In this document: one piece after another, positions 31,814-40,364 of the stretch
How positions within the stretch are numbered: the first letter of the stretch is position 1
Layout: the number at the start of each line of letters is the position of its first letter
DNA from: Streptomyces reniochalinae
Lineage (GTDB): Bacteria > Actinomycetota > Actinomycetes > Streptomycetales > Streptomycetaceae
Length of the DNA stretch: 64,000 nucleotides
Reading direction: 5' to 3'
NCBI RefSeq assembly: GCF_003323735.1
Contig: NZ_QOIM01000052.1
Coordinates: forward strand, 1-64,000
Translations under genes and position numbers: made by a program
The notes under the pieces: model-generated
Database searches by the model: none
Told to the model about the DNA's origin: nothing
The model's input: the letters and a program-made list of their open reading frames with translations, nothing else

Positions 31814-34159
31814 ATGCCCTCACCTGATCAGTTCGGCCGCTACCGGGTCGAGAAGCCCCTCGGATCCGGAGCCTTCGCCGTCGTCTGGCTCGCGCACGAC
31901 GATCGGCTGGAGGCTCCCGTCGCAGTCAAGGTGATGGCCGAGAACTGGGCCTGCCGTATGGACATCCGCGACCGTTTCCTCGCCGAGGCGCGACTGCTGC
32001 GCAAGGCCTCCTCGGGGGGCGTCGTCCAGGTCTTCGACGTCGGCGAGCTGGACGACGAACGCCCCTATTTCGTCATGGAGTACGCGGACCGCGGCACGGT
32101 CGCCGACAGACTGGCCGGAGGCCCGCTGTCGGTGCCCGAGGCGCTGTGGCTCACCGCCGAGGCGTCCCGCGGCGTGCGGGCGCTGCACGAGGCGGGGGTC
32201 GCGCACCGCGACATCAAGCCGTCGAACGTGCTGCTGGCGAGCGGCGGCGCGCGGGGCACCGAGCGGGTGCTGGTCGCCGACCTGGGCCTGGCGAAGAACC
32301 TCGCGCAGGCCTCGGGCCTGACGGTGGTCGCCGGGTCGGCCGGATACATGGCGCCCGAGCAGGCGGAACCGTTCGACGGCATCGACGCCCGCGCCGACGT
32401 CTACAGCCTGGGCGCCCTCCTCCACCACCTGGTGACCGGGACCGTTCCCGGGGCGCCGGGCCGGGTACCGCCGCTGGGCCGGGTGCGCCCGGGGCTGCCG
32501 CCGGAGCTGGAAGAGGTCGTCGGACGCGCCCTGGAGCCCGACCGCGACCGCCGCTGGCCCACCGCGGGTGCCTTCGCGCACGAGCTGGACCGGCTGGCGG
32601 AGAGCGTCCGGCACCTGTCCGAGGACCCGGGCACGGGACGCGGTGGCCTGGCGGGCGGCGGTGGCCTTGCGGGTGGTGCGGGTGCCATGGGCGGTGCGGG
32701 AGCTGCGGGCATCGCGGGCGGCGTGGCCGCGGCCGGTGCGGCCGGTGCGGGCGGTCGCGGCGCGCAAGGCGCTCAGGGGCGCCTGGAGGCACCTGAGGAG
32801 GCTTCGACGGCCGCCGAGTGGCCAGCGGGCGCGCCCGCGTCCCGCGCGGCGCGAGAGGCCGCCTCAGAGCCTCCCACGGCGCCCGTCTCCTCCGCGTCTC
32901 CCGCCTCCTCCCGGCCCCCCGCCGCCTCGTCGGCGGCCCCCGGCTCCTCGGCGGACCCCGTGTCCTCGGCGGACTCTCCGGGCGGCCCGGCCTCTCCCGG
33001 GAGCTCCGCGAACTCCGTGGGTTCCGCGTCCTCGGCGGAGCCGACGTCGTCCGCCCGCTCCGACACTCCGAGCTGGGCGGCGTCTCCGTCGGCTGCCGCT
33101 CCCGCGCCGACCGCCGCCTCCGTGCCGGGTCCCGCGTCACCGTCCGACGCGGCGCGGTCCGACGCGGTGCGGTCGGACGCGGTGCGGTCGGACGCGAATG
33201 CGGTGCGCTCGGACGCGGTCTCGTCCGGCGCGGTGCCGGCCGGGGCGCCCCCGGCCGGGAGCGGCTCTCGTGTGGGCTACATCTCCCCCGTGACGGAGGC
33301 GGATTCGGAGGCCTCCACGGTCGCCGAGGCGCACGCGGCGACCGTCGGAGAGCCCTCGTCGGCCGCCGCCCCACCGTCGGGCGCGGCGCCGCCCTCGGCC
33401 TCGCCTCCGGCCGCTCGCCGGCGCCGGGGGCGCACGGCCCTCGTCCTCACCGTCGCCGTCGCGGCGCTGGCCGGCGCCGGGGTGGCGGTGGTGAAGCTGA
33501 AGCCGGACGAGCCGAAGAAGCCCGACGAGATGCTCCTACACGACGCCAGCGGACGTATCAGCATGAAGATACCGGCGGAGTGGGCGGGCGAGGTGTCACG
33601 TGACGGGTGGCGCCCGTCGTCGATCGGCCTGCCGGCCGACCGCGCTCCCGGAATGCTCGTCGCGCAGGACGTGAAGGGCTGGAAGGACCTCACCTCGAAG
33701 ACGAGCGGGGTCTTCGTCGGTCTCGGCGACGACAGCGGGAACAGCGACGACAAGGGAGCCGACGCGGACGGCGCGAACGGCGACGAGCGCGCGAACGGTG
33801 CAAACGACGCGAACAGTGCGAACGCCGCGAACGGGAACGCCGCCAACGGTGAGAACGGTGCGAAGGCCGACGCCGGGGAGTCCGGTGACACGTTGGCGGA
33901 CAAGGTCGGGGCGATCAGCCACAGCACCGCCTGCCAGGACGCGGCGAGCCGCGCGTACAAGGGCGAGAACTGGCAGGGACGCATCCGTACCTGGTCCTCC
34001 TGCGCCTCCTCGGGGATATCGCTGGAGGAGATCAGCCTCACGTCCCGGCACAAGGGGAAGCCGCCCGTGTACGTGCAGATCCGCTGCGACGAGGACTGCG
34101 TGGCCAGGACGGACAAGGTCCTGGACAGCCTGGAGGTGAGCAGCGCGTCGCAGGGGTGA
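31814..34159 (+). CDS. Receptor-type Ser/Thr protein kinase with extracytoplasmic C-terminal domain
   Basis: The 781-residue PknB-type membrane kinase phosphorylates Ser/Thr on cytoplasmic proteins. The kinase domain (~8-270) has the P-loop GSGAFAVVW (17-25), Lys39 in VAVKVM, HRDIKPSN (131-138) and DLG in place of DFG (~157), with APEQAEPF as the activation-loop end. A disordered linker of ~260 residues rich in Ala/Ser/Pro includes a VRSDA repeat (33150-33230). A membrane helix (TALVLTVAVAALAGAGVAVV, ~540-560) follows, then an extracytoplasmic region with an Asn/Ala-rich insert (ANGDERANGANDANSANAAN) and Cys residues near the end. There are no PASTA repeats. It is divergent from an ECF sigma gene, so the pair may form a signalling unit. 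Confidence 0.88.
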   Translation: MPSPDQFGRYRVEKPLGSGAFAVVWLAHDDRLEAPVAVKVMAENWACRMDIRDRFLAEARLLRKASSGGVVQVFDVGELDDERPYFVMEYADRGTVADRLAGGPLSVPEALWLTAEASRGVRALHEAGVAHRDIKPSNVLLASGGARGTERVLVADLGLAKNLAQASGLTVVAGSAGYMAPEQAEPFDGIDARADVYSLGALLHHLVTGTVPGAPGRVPPLGRVRPGLPPELEEVVGRALEPDRDRRWPTAGAFAHELDRLAESVRHLSEDPGTGRGGLAGGGGLAGGAGAMGGAGAAGIAGGVAAAGAAGAGGRGAQGAQGRLEAPEEASTAAEWPAGAPASRAAREAASEPPTAPVSSASPASSRPPAASSAAPGSSADPVSSADSPGGPASPGSSANSVGSASSAEPTSSARSDTPSWAASPSAAAPAPTAASVPGPASPSDAARSDAVRSDAVRSDANAVRSDAVSSGAVPAGAPPAGSGSRVGYISPVTEADSEASTVAEAHAATVGEPSSAAAPPSGAAPPSASPPAARRRRGRTALVLTVAVAALAGAGVAVVKLKPDEPKKPDEMLLHDASGRISMKIPAEWAGEVSRDGWRPSSIGLPADRAPGMLVAQDVKGWKDLTSKTSGVFVGLGDDSGNSDDKGADADGANGDERANGANDANSANAANGNAANGENGAKADAGESGDTLADKVGAISHSTACQDAASRAYKGENWQGRIRTWSSCASSGISLEEISLTSRHKGKPPVYVQIRCDEDCVARTDKVLDSLEVSSASQG

Positions 34160-34390
34160 AGGCGGCCGGCCGGAATTGCCCCTGCATGTCCCTGTTTGCC
34201 CCGGCCCCGATCCCGGCCGGGAGACCCGCGGCGAAAAAAATTCCCGAAACCGTGAACTTTCTCGGGGAGTCGGCCATCGAACGGTGTGTACGGCGCAAGA
34301 GCCCGGGGTGCACGCTGGTGAGGGACACACGAGAGGCATCCCGGGCGGCCGAACGACCGCGAGACGCGTGACCAGGGAGTGACGGCAGCC

Positions 34391-35257
34391 ATGACACAGC
34401 GCCAACACGTGACAGGTGAGCGGGTCGTGCACGAGACGACGGGGCCCGCCCTCGTTTCCGGGGGCGCCGGACACCGCCCCCGGCGCCGGGTGGCCCGCGT
34501 CGCGGCCGGAGCGACGGCGGTGCTGGCCGCGGGGGCACTGCTGGTGGGGTGCGGCGACGGTGACAAGGACGCGGGGGACGGGGCGCCGAAGAAGGTCAGC
34601 GGCGAGGCGGCGCCGGCCGGAGGCGACTCCGACAAGGGCAAGGGAGGCGACGGCAAGGGCGGCGACCAGGGGAACAGCGGCAAGGGCGACACGGACGGCG
34701 CTTCGAAGGGCGGCTCCGACGGGTCCGATTCCGGGTCGGGGGATTCCTCGGGCTCGTCCGACTCGTCCGGGTCCTCTTCGGCGGGGGACTCAGGCGCCGA
34801 CTCCAGTGCCGGCGGGACACACGCCGGCTCGCATTCCGGCTCCCGCTGCGCCACCGGCGACCTGCGGGCCTCGTTCGGTCAGAACCACCCGGGCGCGGGC
34901 CAGGAGAACTACTCCCTCGTGTTCACGAACAAGTCGGACGCCACCTGCACCGTGCGGGGCTACCCCGGCCTCGCGTTCGTCAACAGCGCCGGCGAGGAGG
35001 TCTCCATCGACCCGAACAGGACCGGCGGCCAGGTGCGTACGGTCACACTGGCGCCAGGAAAGAGCGCGTGGGCGCCGCTCTCCTACTCCAACCCCGAGAT
35101 GACCGACGTCCCGACGGTGAAGCCGTCCGCGGCGAAGGTCACCCCGCCCGACGAGCACGCCTCACTCACCGCGCCGTGGTCGGGCGGCGAGGTCACCAAG
35201 AGCGGGACGGCGTCCGTCCCGAAGATCGGGCCGCTGGCCCCGGGCACCGGCGGCTGA
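34391..35257 (+). CDS. DUF4232-domain lipoprotein
   Basis: A 288-residue secreted lipoprotein. After a basic segment (RPRRRVARVAAGA) the hydrophobic stretch ends in a lipobox LLVGC (~55), expected to be cleaved and lipidated. A Gly/Ser/Asp/Lys-rich linker of ~100 residues leads to the DUF4232 domain (~150-285): CATGDLRASFGQNHPGAGQE, YSLVFTNKSDATCTVRGYPG, VTLAPGKSAWAPLSYSNPE. Its function is unknown; the domain is common in Streptomyces cell-surface proteins. ATG 34391 is preferred, with GTG 34379 an in-frame alternative. The 230 bases upstream contain a run of seven A at 34235-34241, unusual here, and may hold the promoter. Confidence 0.82.
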   Translation: MTQRQHVTGERVVHETTGPALVSGGAGHRPRRRVARVAAGATAVLAAGALLVGCGDGDKDAGDGAPKKVSGEAAPAGGDSDKGKGGDGKGGDQGNSGKGDTDGASKGGSDGSDSGSGDSSGSSDSSGSSSAGDSGADSSAGGTHAGSHSGSRCATGDLRASFGQNHPGAGQENYSLVFTNKSDATCTVRGYPGLAFVNSAGEEVSIDPNRTGGQVRTVTLAPGKSAWAPLSYSNPEMTDVPTVKPSAAKVTPPDEHASLTAPWSGGEVTKSGTASVPKIGPLAPGTGG

Positions 35258-35340
35258 ACCACACACGCACGGGCTGACCGTCGCCGCTGTCCGTGACGGG
35301 CGGTGCGGACAGGCGTCAGCCGCGACGAGAGGGCTCGCAC

Positions 35341-35381
35341 GGACGGCGCCCGGCTCCACGGGAGGGTGCCGGGCGCCGTCC
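35341..35381. terminator. Hairpin terminator after the DUF4232 gene
   Basis: A perfect 14-bp stem (GGACGGCGCCCGGC and complement at 35368-35381) has a 13-base loop. It lies 84 bases after the lipoprotein stop. Nothing else is recognised in 35258-35570. Confidence 0.7.
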
Positions 35382-35570
35382 GTCTGCCCCGGCCCCCCTC
35401 CCCGACGGTGAGCGGTCGGCGCGTGGCGCCCCGTTCGCCGTACGCACGGGTGCGGCCTGGCCGGACCCGTGTTACCGCTTCCGGACGCCGCGCGCGGACA
35501 GCCGTCCCCAGTCACCCGACCCGACCACGCCCGAGTGGCCCGGCGCCCGCAGGCGGGCCAGATTGAGAGC

Positions 35571-36809
35571 GTGGAGAGACGGACAGGCCGAGGGACGAGC
35601 CGGCCGACGGGCCGGAGCCGGGACCGGGAGGACGAGAGCGGTACCGAGCCGACGGACGGGTACGAGGACAGCGTGGGGCGGCTGCGGCGCCTGGCGCGGC
35701 TCCTCCCCGCCGCGCTGTTCGCCCTGGGCCTCGTCCTGGAGCTGGCCACGCCGCCGGGCGTGACCGTCTCGGCGCCTTTCGCCGCCACGCCACTGGCCGC
35801 GGCCGCACTGCTCTCGTTCCGCGCCACCGTCGTCGCCGGTGTCGCCTCCTCGGGCACCGTCGCCCTGCTGACCTGGCTGCACGACGAGGTGGGCCCCGAC
35901 ATCGAACCCGAGGCCCGGTCCATCACCATCGCGACCGTCTCCGCGCTCGCCGTGGGCGTCAACTATGTGCTCCGTCGCAGCGGCGAGCAGCTGGCCTCCG
36001 CCCGTGTCGTCGCCGAGGCCGTCCAGCTCGCGGTCCTGCCCACGCCGCCCACCCGTGCGGGCGGTCTGGTGTTCGCCACCCGGTACCGCGCCGCACAGAC
36101 GGACGCCCGCATCGGTGGCGACTTCTACGCCGTCGAGGAGACCCCGTACGGCGTACGGCTGCTCCTCGGTGACGTGCGCGGCAAAGGGCTCGGCGCGGTC
36201 GAGGCCGTCGTCATCGTGGTGGGTGCCTTCCGTGAGGCGGCCGAACAGGAAGAGACGCTCGCCGGCGTCGCGGCCCGCCTCGACCGCGCCCTCCAGCGGG
36301 AAGGACGGCGGCAGCTGGGCACCGCGCGGTTCGAGGGCTTCACCACCGCGGTGCTCGTGGAGATCCCCGCCCACCCGCCCCATCCCGGCCCTGCCACGCC
36401 GGGCGGGACAGCGCCGCAGCACGCCGGCTCCGGCCCCGTACTGCGCCTCGTCAACCGCGGCCACCCCGGTCCCGTCCTGCTCCACCAGGGCCGCACGACG
36501 CTCCTGGAACCGGACGAACCCGCGCTCCCGCTCGGCATGACGGAACTGGGCGTGTGGCCCGACGAGATCGACGAGGTGCCCTTCCCGGCGGGCAGCCAAC
36601 TCCTCCTCTACACCGACGGCCTGTCCGAGGCCCGCAACGCCCACGGCGTCTTCTACGACCCCGCCGGACGGCTGTCCCGCAGCTACTTCGCCGACCCGGA
36701 GGAACTGCTGGAAACCGTCCTCATCGACGTCGCCGACCACACGGGTGGCGAGGCGGTCGACGACATGGCGCTGCTGGCTGTCGCCCACGAGACCCGCCAG
36801 AGCACGTGA
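35571..36809 (+). CDS. Membrane PP2C/SpoIIE-family protein phosphatase
   Basis: A 412-residue phosphatase expected to dephosphorylate Ser/Thr proteins such as STAS antagonists. An Arg-rich N-terminus is followed by about four membrane helices (LPAALFALGLVLEL, ATPLAAAALLSFRATVVAGV, SITIATVSALAVGVNYVL; ~45-140), then the SpoIIE domain (~170-405). Metal-binding residues are visible in RIGGDFYAVEETPYGVRLLLGDVRGKGLGAVEAV (first half), LLLYTDGLSEARNA and the final VDDMALLAVAHE. GTG 35571 is chosen because the sequence before it is not protein-like. It stands next to the M23 peptidase riboswitch region and lacks an adjacent partner kinase. Confidence 0.85.
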   Translation: MERRTGRGTSRPTGRSRDREDESGTEPTDGYEDSVGRLRRLARLLPAALFALGLVLELATPPGVTVSAPFAATPLAAAALLSFRATVVAGVASSGTVALLTWLHDEVGPDIEPEARSITIATVSALAVGVNYVLRRSGEQLASARVVAEAVQLAVLPTPPTRAGGLVFATRYRAAQTDARIGGDFYAVEETPYGVRLLLGDVRGKGLGAVEAVVIVVGAFREAAEQEETLAGVAARLDRALQREGRRQLGTARFEGFTTAVLVEIPAHPPHPGPATPGGTAPQHAGSGPVLRLVNRGHPGPVLLHQGRTTLLEPDEPALPLGMTELGVWPDEIDEVPFPAGSQLLLYTDGLSEARNAHGVFYDPAGRLSRSYFADPEELLETVLIDVADHTGGEAVDDMALLAVAHETRQST

Positions 36810-37021
36810 TCCCGGCCCCTGCCCTCTCCCGGCCGCTTCGCCGCCCACCGGGCTCCTCGTAGCGCTCGCGCGTCGGCACGGCCGGACGGTCGGGTGGCCG
36901 GACGGTCGGAAGGTCGCAAGGGAGCGGCAATTGTGGGGATCGGCTTGGAAACTCGGGTGCTGTTCTATTACCGTCCGATAACACGGCACGGTCGTCACTG
37001 TCGTCACGGAAGACGGCACCG

Positions 37022-37216
37022 TGCGCCGACGCCGAATCCCGCACACGGAGCACCAGCCGGCCCAACTCACCGGCCGGGCCCCGCGGGAACCGGGGAACCA
37101 CCCCTTCTCGTCAGCACGTCGGGAAGGACCGGGGTGAATCGGGTGCCCCGCACGGGATGCCCGTAGGAGACCTTCCTGCTCCGAACCCGTCAGCTAACCC
37201 GGTAGGCGAGAAGGAA
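37022..37216 (+). promoter_or_regulatory. ydaO/yuaA-type cyclic di-AMP riboswitch
   Basis: The leader of the M23 peptidase gene contains the conserved blocks of the ydaO aptamer in order: GCCGAATCC (37031-37039), GGGAACCGGGGAACC (37085-37099), GGGGTGAATCGGG (37131-37143), GTAGGAGACC (37163-37172) and CGAACCCGTCAGCTAACCC (37182-37200), followed by GGTAGGCGAGAAGGAAG. In Streptomyces this riboswitch sits before cell-wall hydrolase genes such as rpfA, and c-di-AMP binding turns expression off. The outer boundaries are approximate. No separate terminator stem was resolved before the ribosome site at 37219-37225. Bases 36810-37021 upstream carry a 14-bp direct repeat (36879-36892 and 36895-36908) and presumably the promoter. 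Confidence 0.9.
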
Positions 37217-37235
37217 GGAAAGGAGAGCGCCCACC

Positions 37236-38669
37236 GTGGCGTCCACATCCCAGGGCCCTGCCCCCGAGGCCGTCGGGTACGACCCGCGGTCCGGCACCGT
37301 CGGCTCCCCCGTTCCCACCCCCGCGTCGGCCCCTCACGGCGGCCCGCAAACGTACGGCGGCCCGCAAACGTACCGAGGCCCGCAGCCGTACGGCGGTCCG
37401 CTCCCGTACGGCGGCGGCGCGCACCCAAGCGGTGCCCCGCATCCGCACGGCACAACGGGCCCGCACGGCACTCCGGACGGCCCTGCGCAACCGCATGGCA
37501 CCGCGCAACCGCATGGCACCGCGCAACCGCATGGCACCGCGCAACCGCATGGCATCGCGCAACCGCATGGCACCGCGCACCCGTACGGCGAGCCCAAGTC
37601 AGGGGCGCGCGAGTCCTCCGGCGGGGACGGCCCCTGGGAGGAGTGGAACCCCACCGACGAGGCCACCCCCTCCCTGCGCGGCAAGCACCGGGTCGCCCGG
37701 CAGCGGACCGGCGGTGTGGCGCGCGGCGGGGCCGTCCTCGGCGTCGGCATGATCGCCGCCGTGGGCGCGGGCGGCATGGCCACAGCGCACGACAAGGACC
37801 CCGGCTCCATATCCGTGCCCGACCTCGGCGCCGCAGCCGACACCGCGCGGGACCTGACCGACCACCTGCCCGACGCCGAGGACATCCCCGGCCTCGGAGC
37901 GTTCGTCTCCGACGACGCTGACGTCCGGGACGGTGCCCGGGGAACGGGCGGCAGCCAGGCGGCACACGGAGCCGACGCGGCCGCTGCCGCCGACACGGGC
38001 GGCGGCAGCGCCGGTGAGGCGCTCAGGGCCCGCATCCTCGCGCAGGCCGAGCGCCACCGCTCCGCGACGGACGCACAAGCCCGCGAGGACGCGGCACGCC
38101 AGGCCGCGAGCGCCGCCGCGGAACAGGCCGCGAAGCGGGCGACCGCTGAGGAACGCGCGCGAGCCGAGGCCAGGGACGAACGCCGGCGCGAGGCCGCGGA
38201 GGCGAAGGCGGCCGAAGCCGCCGAGGCGGCGAAGGCCGAGGCAGCGGCCGAACGCCGGGCCAAACTCGCCCGCAGCTATGTCGCCCCGGTCGCCTCCTAC
38301 CAGCTCAGCGCCGGCTTCGGCCAGTCCGGCGGCAGATGGCAGAACGACCACACAGGACAGGACTTCGCCGCTCCCAACGGCACCCCCGTCAAGGCGATCC
38401 ACACCGGCACCGTCAAGGAGGCCGGCTGGGCCGGCTCGTACGGCTACCGCGTCGTCCTCGAACTGGACGACGGCACGGAACTGTGGTTCTGCCACCTCTC
38501 GTCCATGACCAAGTCGGCGGGCGACAAGGTGAGCACCGGCGACGTCATCGGACGCGTCGGCTCCACCGGCAACTCCTCGGGACCGCACCTGCACGTCGAG
38601 GTCCGCCCCGACGGCGGCGCCCCGGTGGACCCGCTGACGTGGCTGCGCGACAAGGGCGTCAACGTCTGA
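37236..38669 (+). CDS. M23-family peptidoglycan endopeptidase under c-di-AMP riboswitch control
   Basis: A 477-residue cell-wall hydrolase. Residues ~1-125 are low-complexity, with GPQTYGGPQTY and five QPHGTA repeats. A weak hydrophobic segment (GGAVLGVGMIAAVGAGGMATA, ~168-188) probably serves as export signal or anchor. An Ala/Glu/Arg coiled coil (~265-345) leads to the LytM/M23 domain (~355-475). Zinc ligands and catalytic residues are seen in NDHTGQDF (His/Asp ~370) and SSGPHLHVEVRPDG (HLH ~450). GTG 37236 has AAAGGAG upstream. Cleavage of stem-peptide cross-links is inferred from the family, and the riboswitch ties it to c-di-AMP and cell-wall or osmotic state. Confidence 0.9.
   Translation: MASTSQGPAPEAVGYDPRSGTVGSPVPTPASAPHGGPQTYGGPQTYRGPQPYGGPLPYGGGAHPSGAPHPHGTTGPHGTPDGPAQPHGTAQPHGTAQPHGTAQPHGIAQPHGTAHPYGEPKSGARESSGGDGPWEEWNPTDEATPSLRGKHRVARQRTGGVARGGAVLGVGMIAAVGAGGMATAHDKDPGSISVPDLGAAADTARDLTDHLPDAEDIPGLGAFVSDDADVRDGARGTGGSQAAHGADAAAAADTGGGSAGEALRARILAQAERHRSATDAQAREDAARQAASAAAEQAAKRATAEERARAEARDERRREAAEAKAAEAAEAAKAEAAAERRAKLARSYVAPVASYQLSAGFGQSGGRWQNDHTGQDFAAPNGTPVKAIHTGTVKEAGWAGSYGYRVVLELDDGTELWFCHLSSMTKSAGDKVSTGDVIGRVGSTGNSSGPHLHVEVRPDGGAPVDPLTWLRDKGVNV
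37491..37580 (+). repeat. Five tandem 18-bp repeats encoding QPHGTA in the M23 protein
   Basis: The unit ccgcatggcaccgcgcaa occurs at 37491, 37509 and 37527 exactly, then with one change each at 37545 (giving HGIA) and 37563. Near identity at silent positions suggests recent expansion by slippage. Confidence 0.92.
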
Positions 38670-38801
38670 CCCGCCTTCGACGACGGGGGCCCCGCACGTG
38701 CTCGTGGGGGCGCCTGCGGGACTGCCGCTTCCCACGGCCGCGCGGGGGAGTCTCGCGCGCTGTGCCCGCACCGGAGGGAGGCGGCGCGCTACGGTCGCGG
38801 C

Positions 38802-39755
38802 ATGCAGATGAACGCCAGCAAGAGGATCGGTCAGCTGTCCGTCGCGCCGCTCGCCCTCGGCGGCAACGTCTTCGGCTGGACCGCGGACAAGGACACGTCC
38901 TTCGCCGTGCTGGACGCCTACACCGAAGGCGGCGGCAACCACATCGACACCGCCGACGGGTACTCGGCCTGGGTGGAGGGCAACTCGGGCGGCGAGTCCG
39001 AGACGGTGATCGGCCAGTGGCTCGCGGCACGCGGCCCCGCGGTCCGCGACGACGTCGTCGTCGCCACCAAGGTCGCCCGGCACCCCGACCGCATGGGACT
39101 GGCCCCGCAGAACATCAAGGCCGCCTGTGAGGACTCGCTGCGCCGCTTGCAGACCGACCGCATCGACCTGTACTACACGCACTTCGACGACGAGTCGGTC
39201 GAGGTCTCCGAGATCGTCCAGGCGCTGGACGACCTGGTCAAGGCCGGCAAGGTCCGTGAGATCGCGGCCTCGAACATCTCCCCCGAACGCCTGGCCGCCT
39301 CCCTCGCCTTCAGCGACCGCGAAGGTACTGCCCGGTATGTCGCACTCCAGCCCCACTACAACCTCGTCTCCCGCGACACGTACGAGGGAGAGCTCAAAAC
39401 CCTCGCCCGGCGCGAGTCCCTGGCCGTGCTCCCGTACTACGCGCTGGCCGCCGGCTTCCTCACCGGCAAGTACCAGCCCGGCGAACAGCCGCCCGAGGGC
39501 GCCAGGTCAGGTCAGGCGGCCAAACTCCTGGCCACCGAGCGGGGCCAGCGTGTCCTGGCGGCCCTCTCCACGGTCGCCGGCGCCCACCAGGCCCCCGAGG
39601 CCACCGTCGCCCTCGCCTGGCTCCTCGCCCAGCCCACCGTCACCTCCCCCATCGCCAGCGCCCGCACCGTCGACCAACTCCCGGCCCTCATGGCCGTGGC
39701 CGACCTCCAACTCACCCACGACGAACTCCACCTCCTCACCGACGCCTCGTCGTAA
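38802..39755 (+). CDS. Aldo/keto reductase
   Basis: A 317-residue TIM-barrel NADPH-dependent oxidoreductase. The catalytic tetrad is visible: Asp and Tyr in NHIDTADGYSAW (~47-58), Lys in VVVATKVARHPD (~90) and His in DLYYTHFDDESVE (~127). Cofactor-binding segments are IAASNISPERLAA, LQPHYNLVSRDTYE and the C-terminal PIASARTVDQLPAL. The physiological substrate is unknown. It stands alone, with a possible terminator right after it, and from memory has the same neighbours (M23 peptidase, trmB) in S. coelicolor. Confidence 0.9.
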   Translation: MQMNASKRIGQLSVAPLALGGNVFGWTADKDTSFAVLDAYTEGGGNHIDTADGYSAWVEGNSGGESETVIGQWLAARGPAVRDDVVVATKVARHPDRMGLAPQNIKAACEDSLRRLQTDRIDLYYTHFDDESVEVSEIVQALDDLVKAGKVREIAASNISPERLAASLAFSDREGTARYVALQPHYNLVSRDTYEGELKTLARRESLAVLPYYALAAGFLTGKYQPGEQPPEGARSGQAAKLLATERGQRVLAALSTVAGAHQAPEATVALAWLLAQPTVTSPIASARTVDQLPALMAVADLQLTHDELHLLTDASS

Positions 39756-39764
39756 CCCCGGTTC

Positions 39765-39807
39765 GGGCTCAGCGTCGACGGGTCCTCGCCTGATGGGCGC
39801 TGAGCCC
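39765..39807. terminator. Inverted repeat after the aldo/keto reductase gene
   Basis: GGGCTCAGCG at 39765-39774 pairs exactly with CGCTGAGCCC at 39798-39807 across a 23-base loop. It lies 10 bases after the stop and marks the left border of the lower-GC island. Confidence 0.5.
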
Positions 39808-39904
39808 TAGAACCTGCGAACGGCGCGTCGCCATGGCGATCCGGTATTCGTGTGCTCCCGTCACCGCCGCAGCCATGCGGCTTCGCCGTCGTAATCTGGC
39901 GGCC

Positions 39905-40336
39905 ATGACGGAATCTGCTGCCGTGCATGCGCAGCGCGTGGTCGTTGCAGCGGCTCTTATCGAGAGTGGCCACCTTCTCGCTGCTCGCCGCAGCGCACCG
40001 GCGGATCTTGCTGGTTTCTGGGAGCTCCCTGGCGGCAAGATCGAGCCAGGCGAATCACCCACGCAAGCCGTGACCCGCGAGCTTCGCGAAGAACTCGGTG
40101 TCGAAGCCCACGCCCTGCACCGCATCCCCGGCGAACACCGCCTCACCAAGAACATGGTGCTCCGGGCTTGGCGAGTCTGTCTCCGGCAGGGAGACCCGCA
40201 ACCGCTTCAGGATCACGACCGACTCCGCTGGCTCTCGTTCCACGACCTCTATGAGGTGCCCTGGCTCCCGCAAGACCTCTCTTTCGTCGAGTGGGTATCC
40301 GGTGAGCTGCGCAGAGAGGAGGCTTGCACTCAGTAA
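39905..40336 (+). CDS. Nudix hydrolase (MutT-type nucleoside triphosphate pyrophosphohydrolase)
   Basis: A 143-residue cytoplasmic enzyme that hydrolyses a nucleoside diphosphate linked to another group, classically 8-oxo-dGTP. The Nudix box is complete at ~43-65 (GKIEPGESPTQAVTREL then REELGV), preceded by FWELPG as in MutT. ATG 39905 begins MTESAAVHAQRVVVAAAL. GC content is visibly lower than in flanking genes. It ends 28 bases before the SRA-HNH endonuclease gene on the same strand, so the two look like one operon acquired together. Confidence 0.88.
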   Translation: MTESAAVHAQRVVVAAALIESGHLLAARRSAPADLAGFWELPGGKIEPGESPTQAVTRELREELGVEAHALHRIPGEHRLTKNMVLRAWRVCLRQGDPQPLQDHDRLRWLSFHDLYEVPWLPQDLSFVEWVSGELRREEACTQ

Positions 40337-40364
40337 CGCGTTGCCCCGAGGTGGCGTGGTGGCC

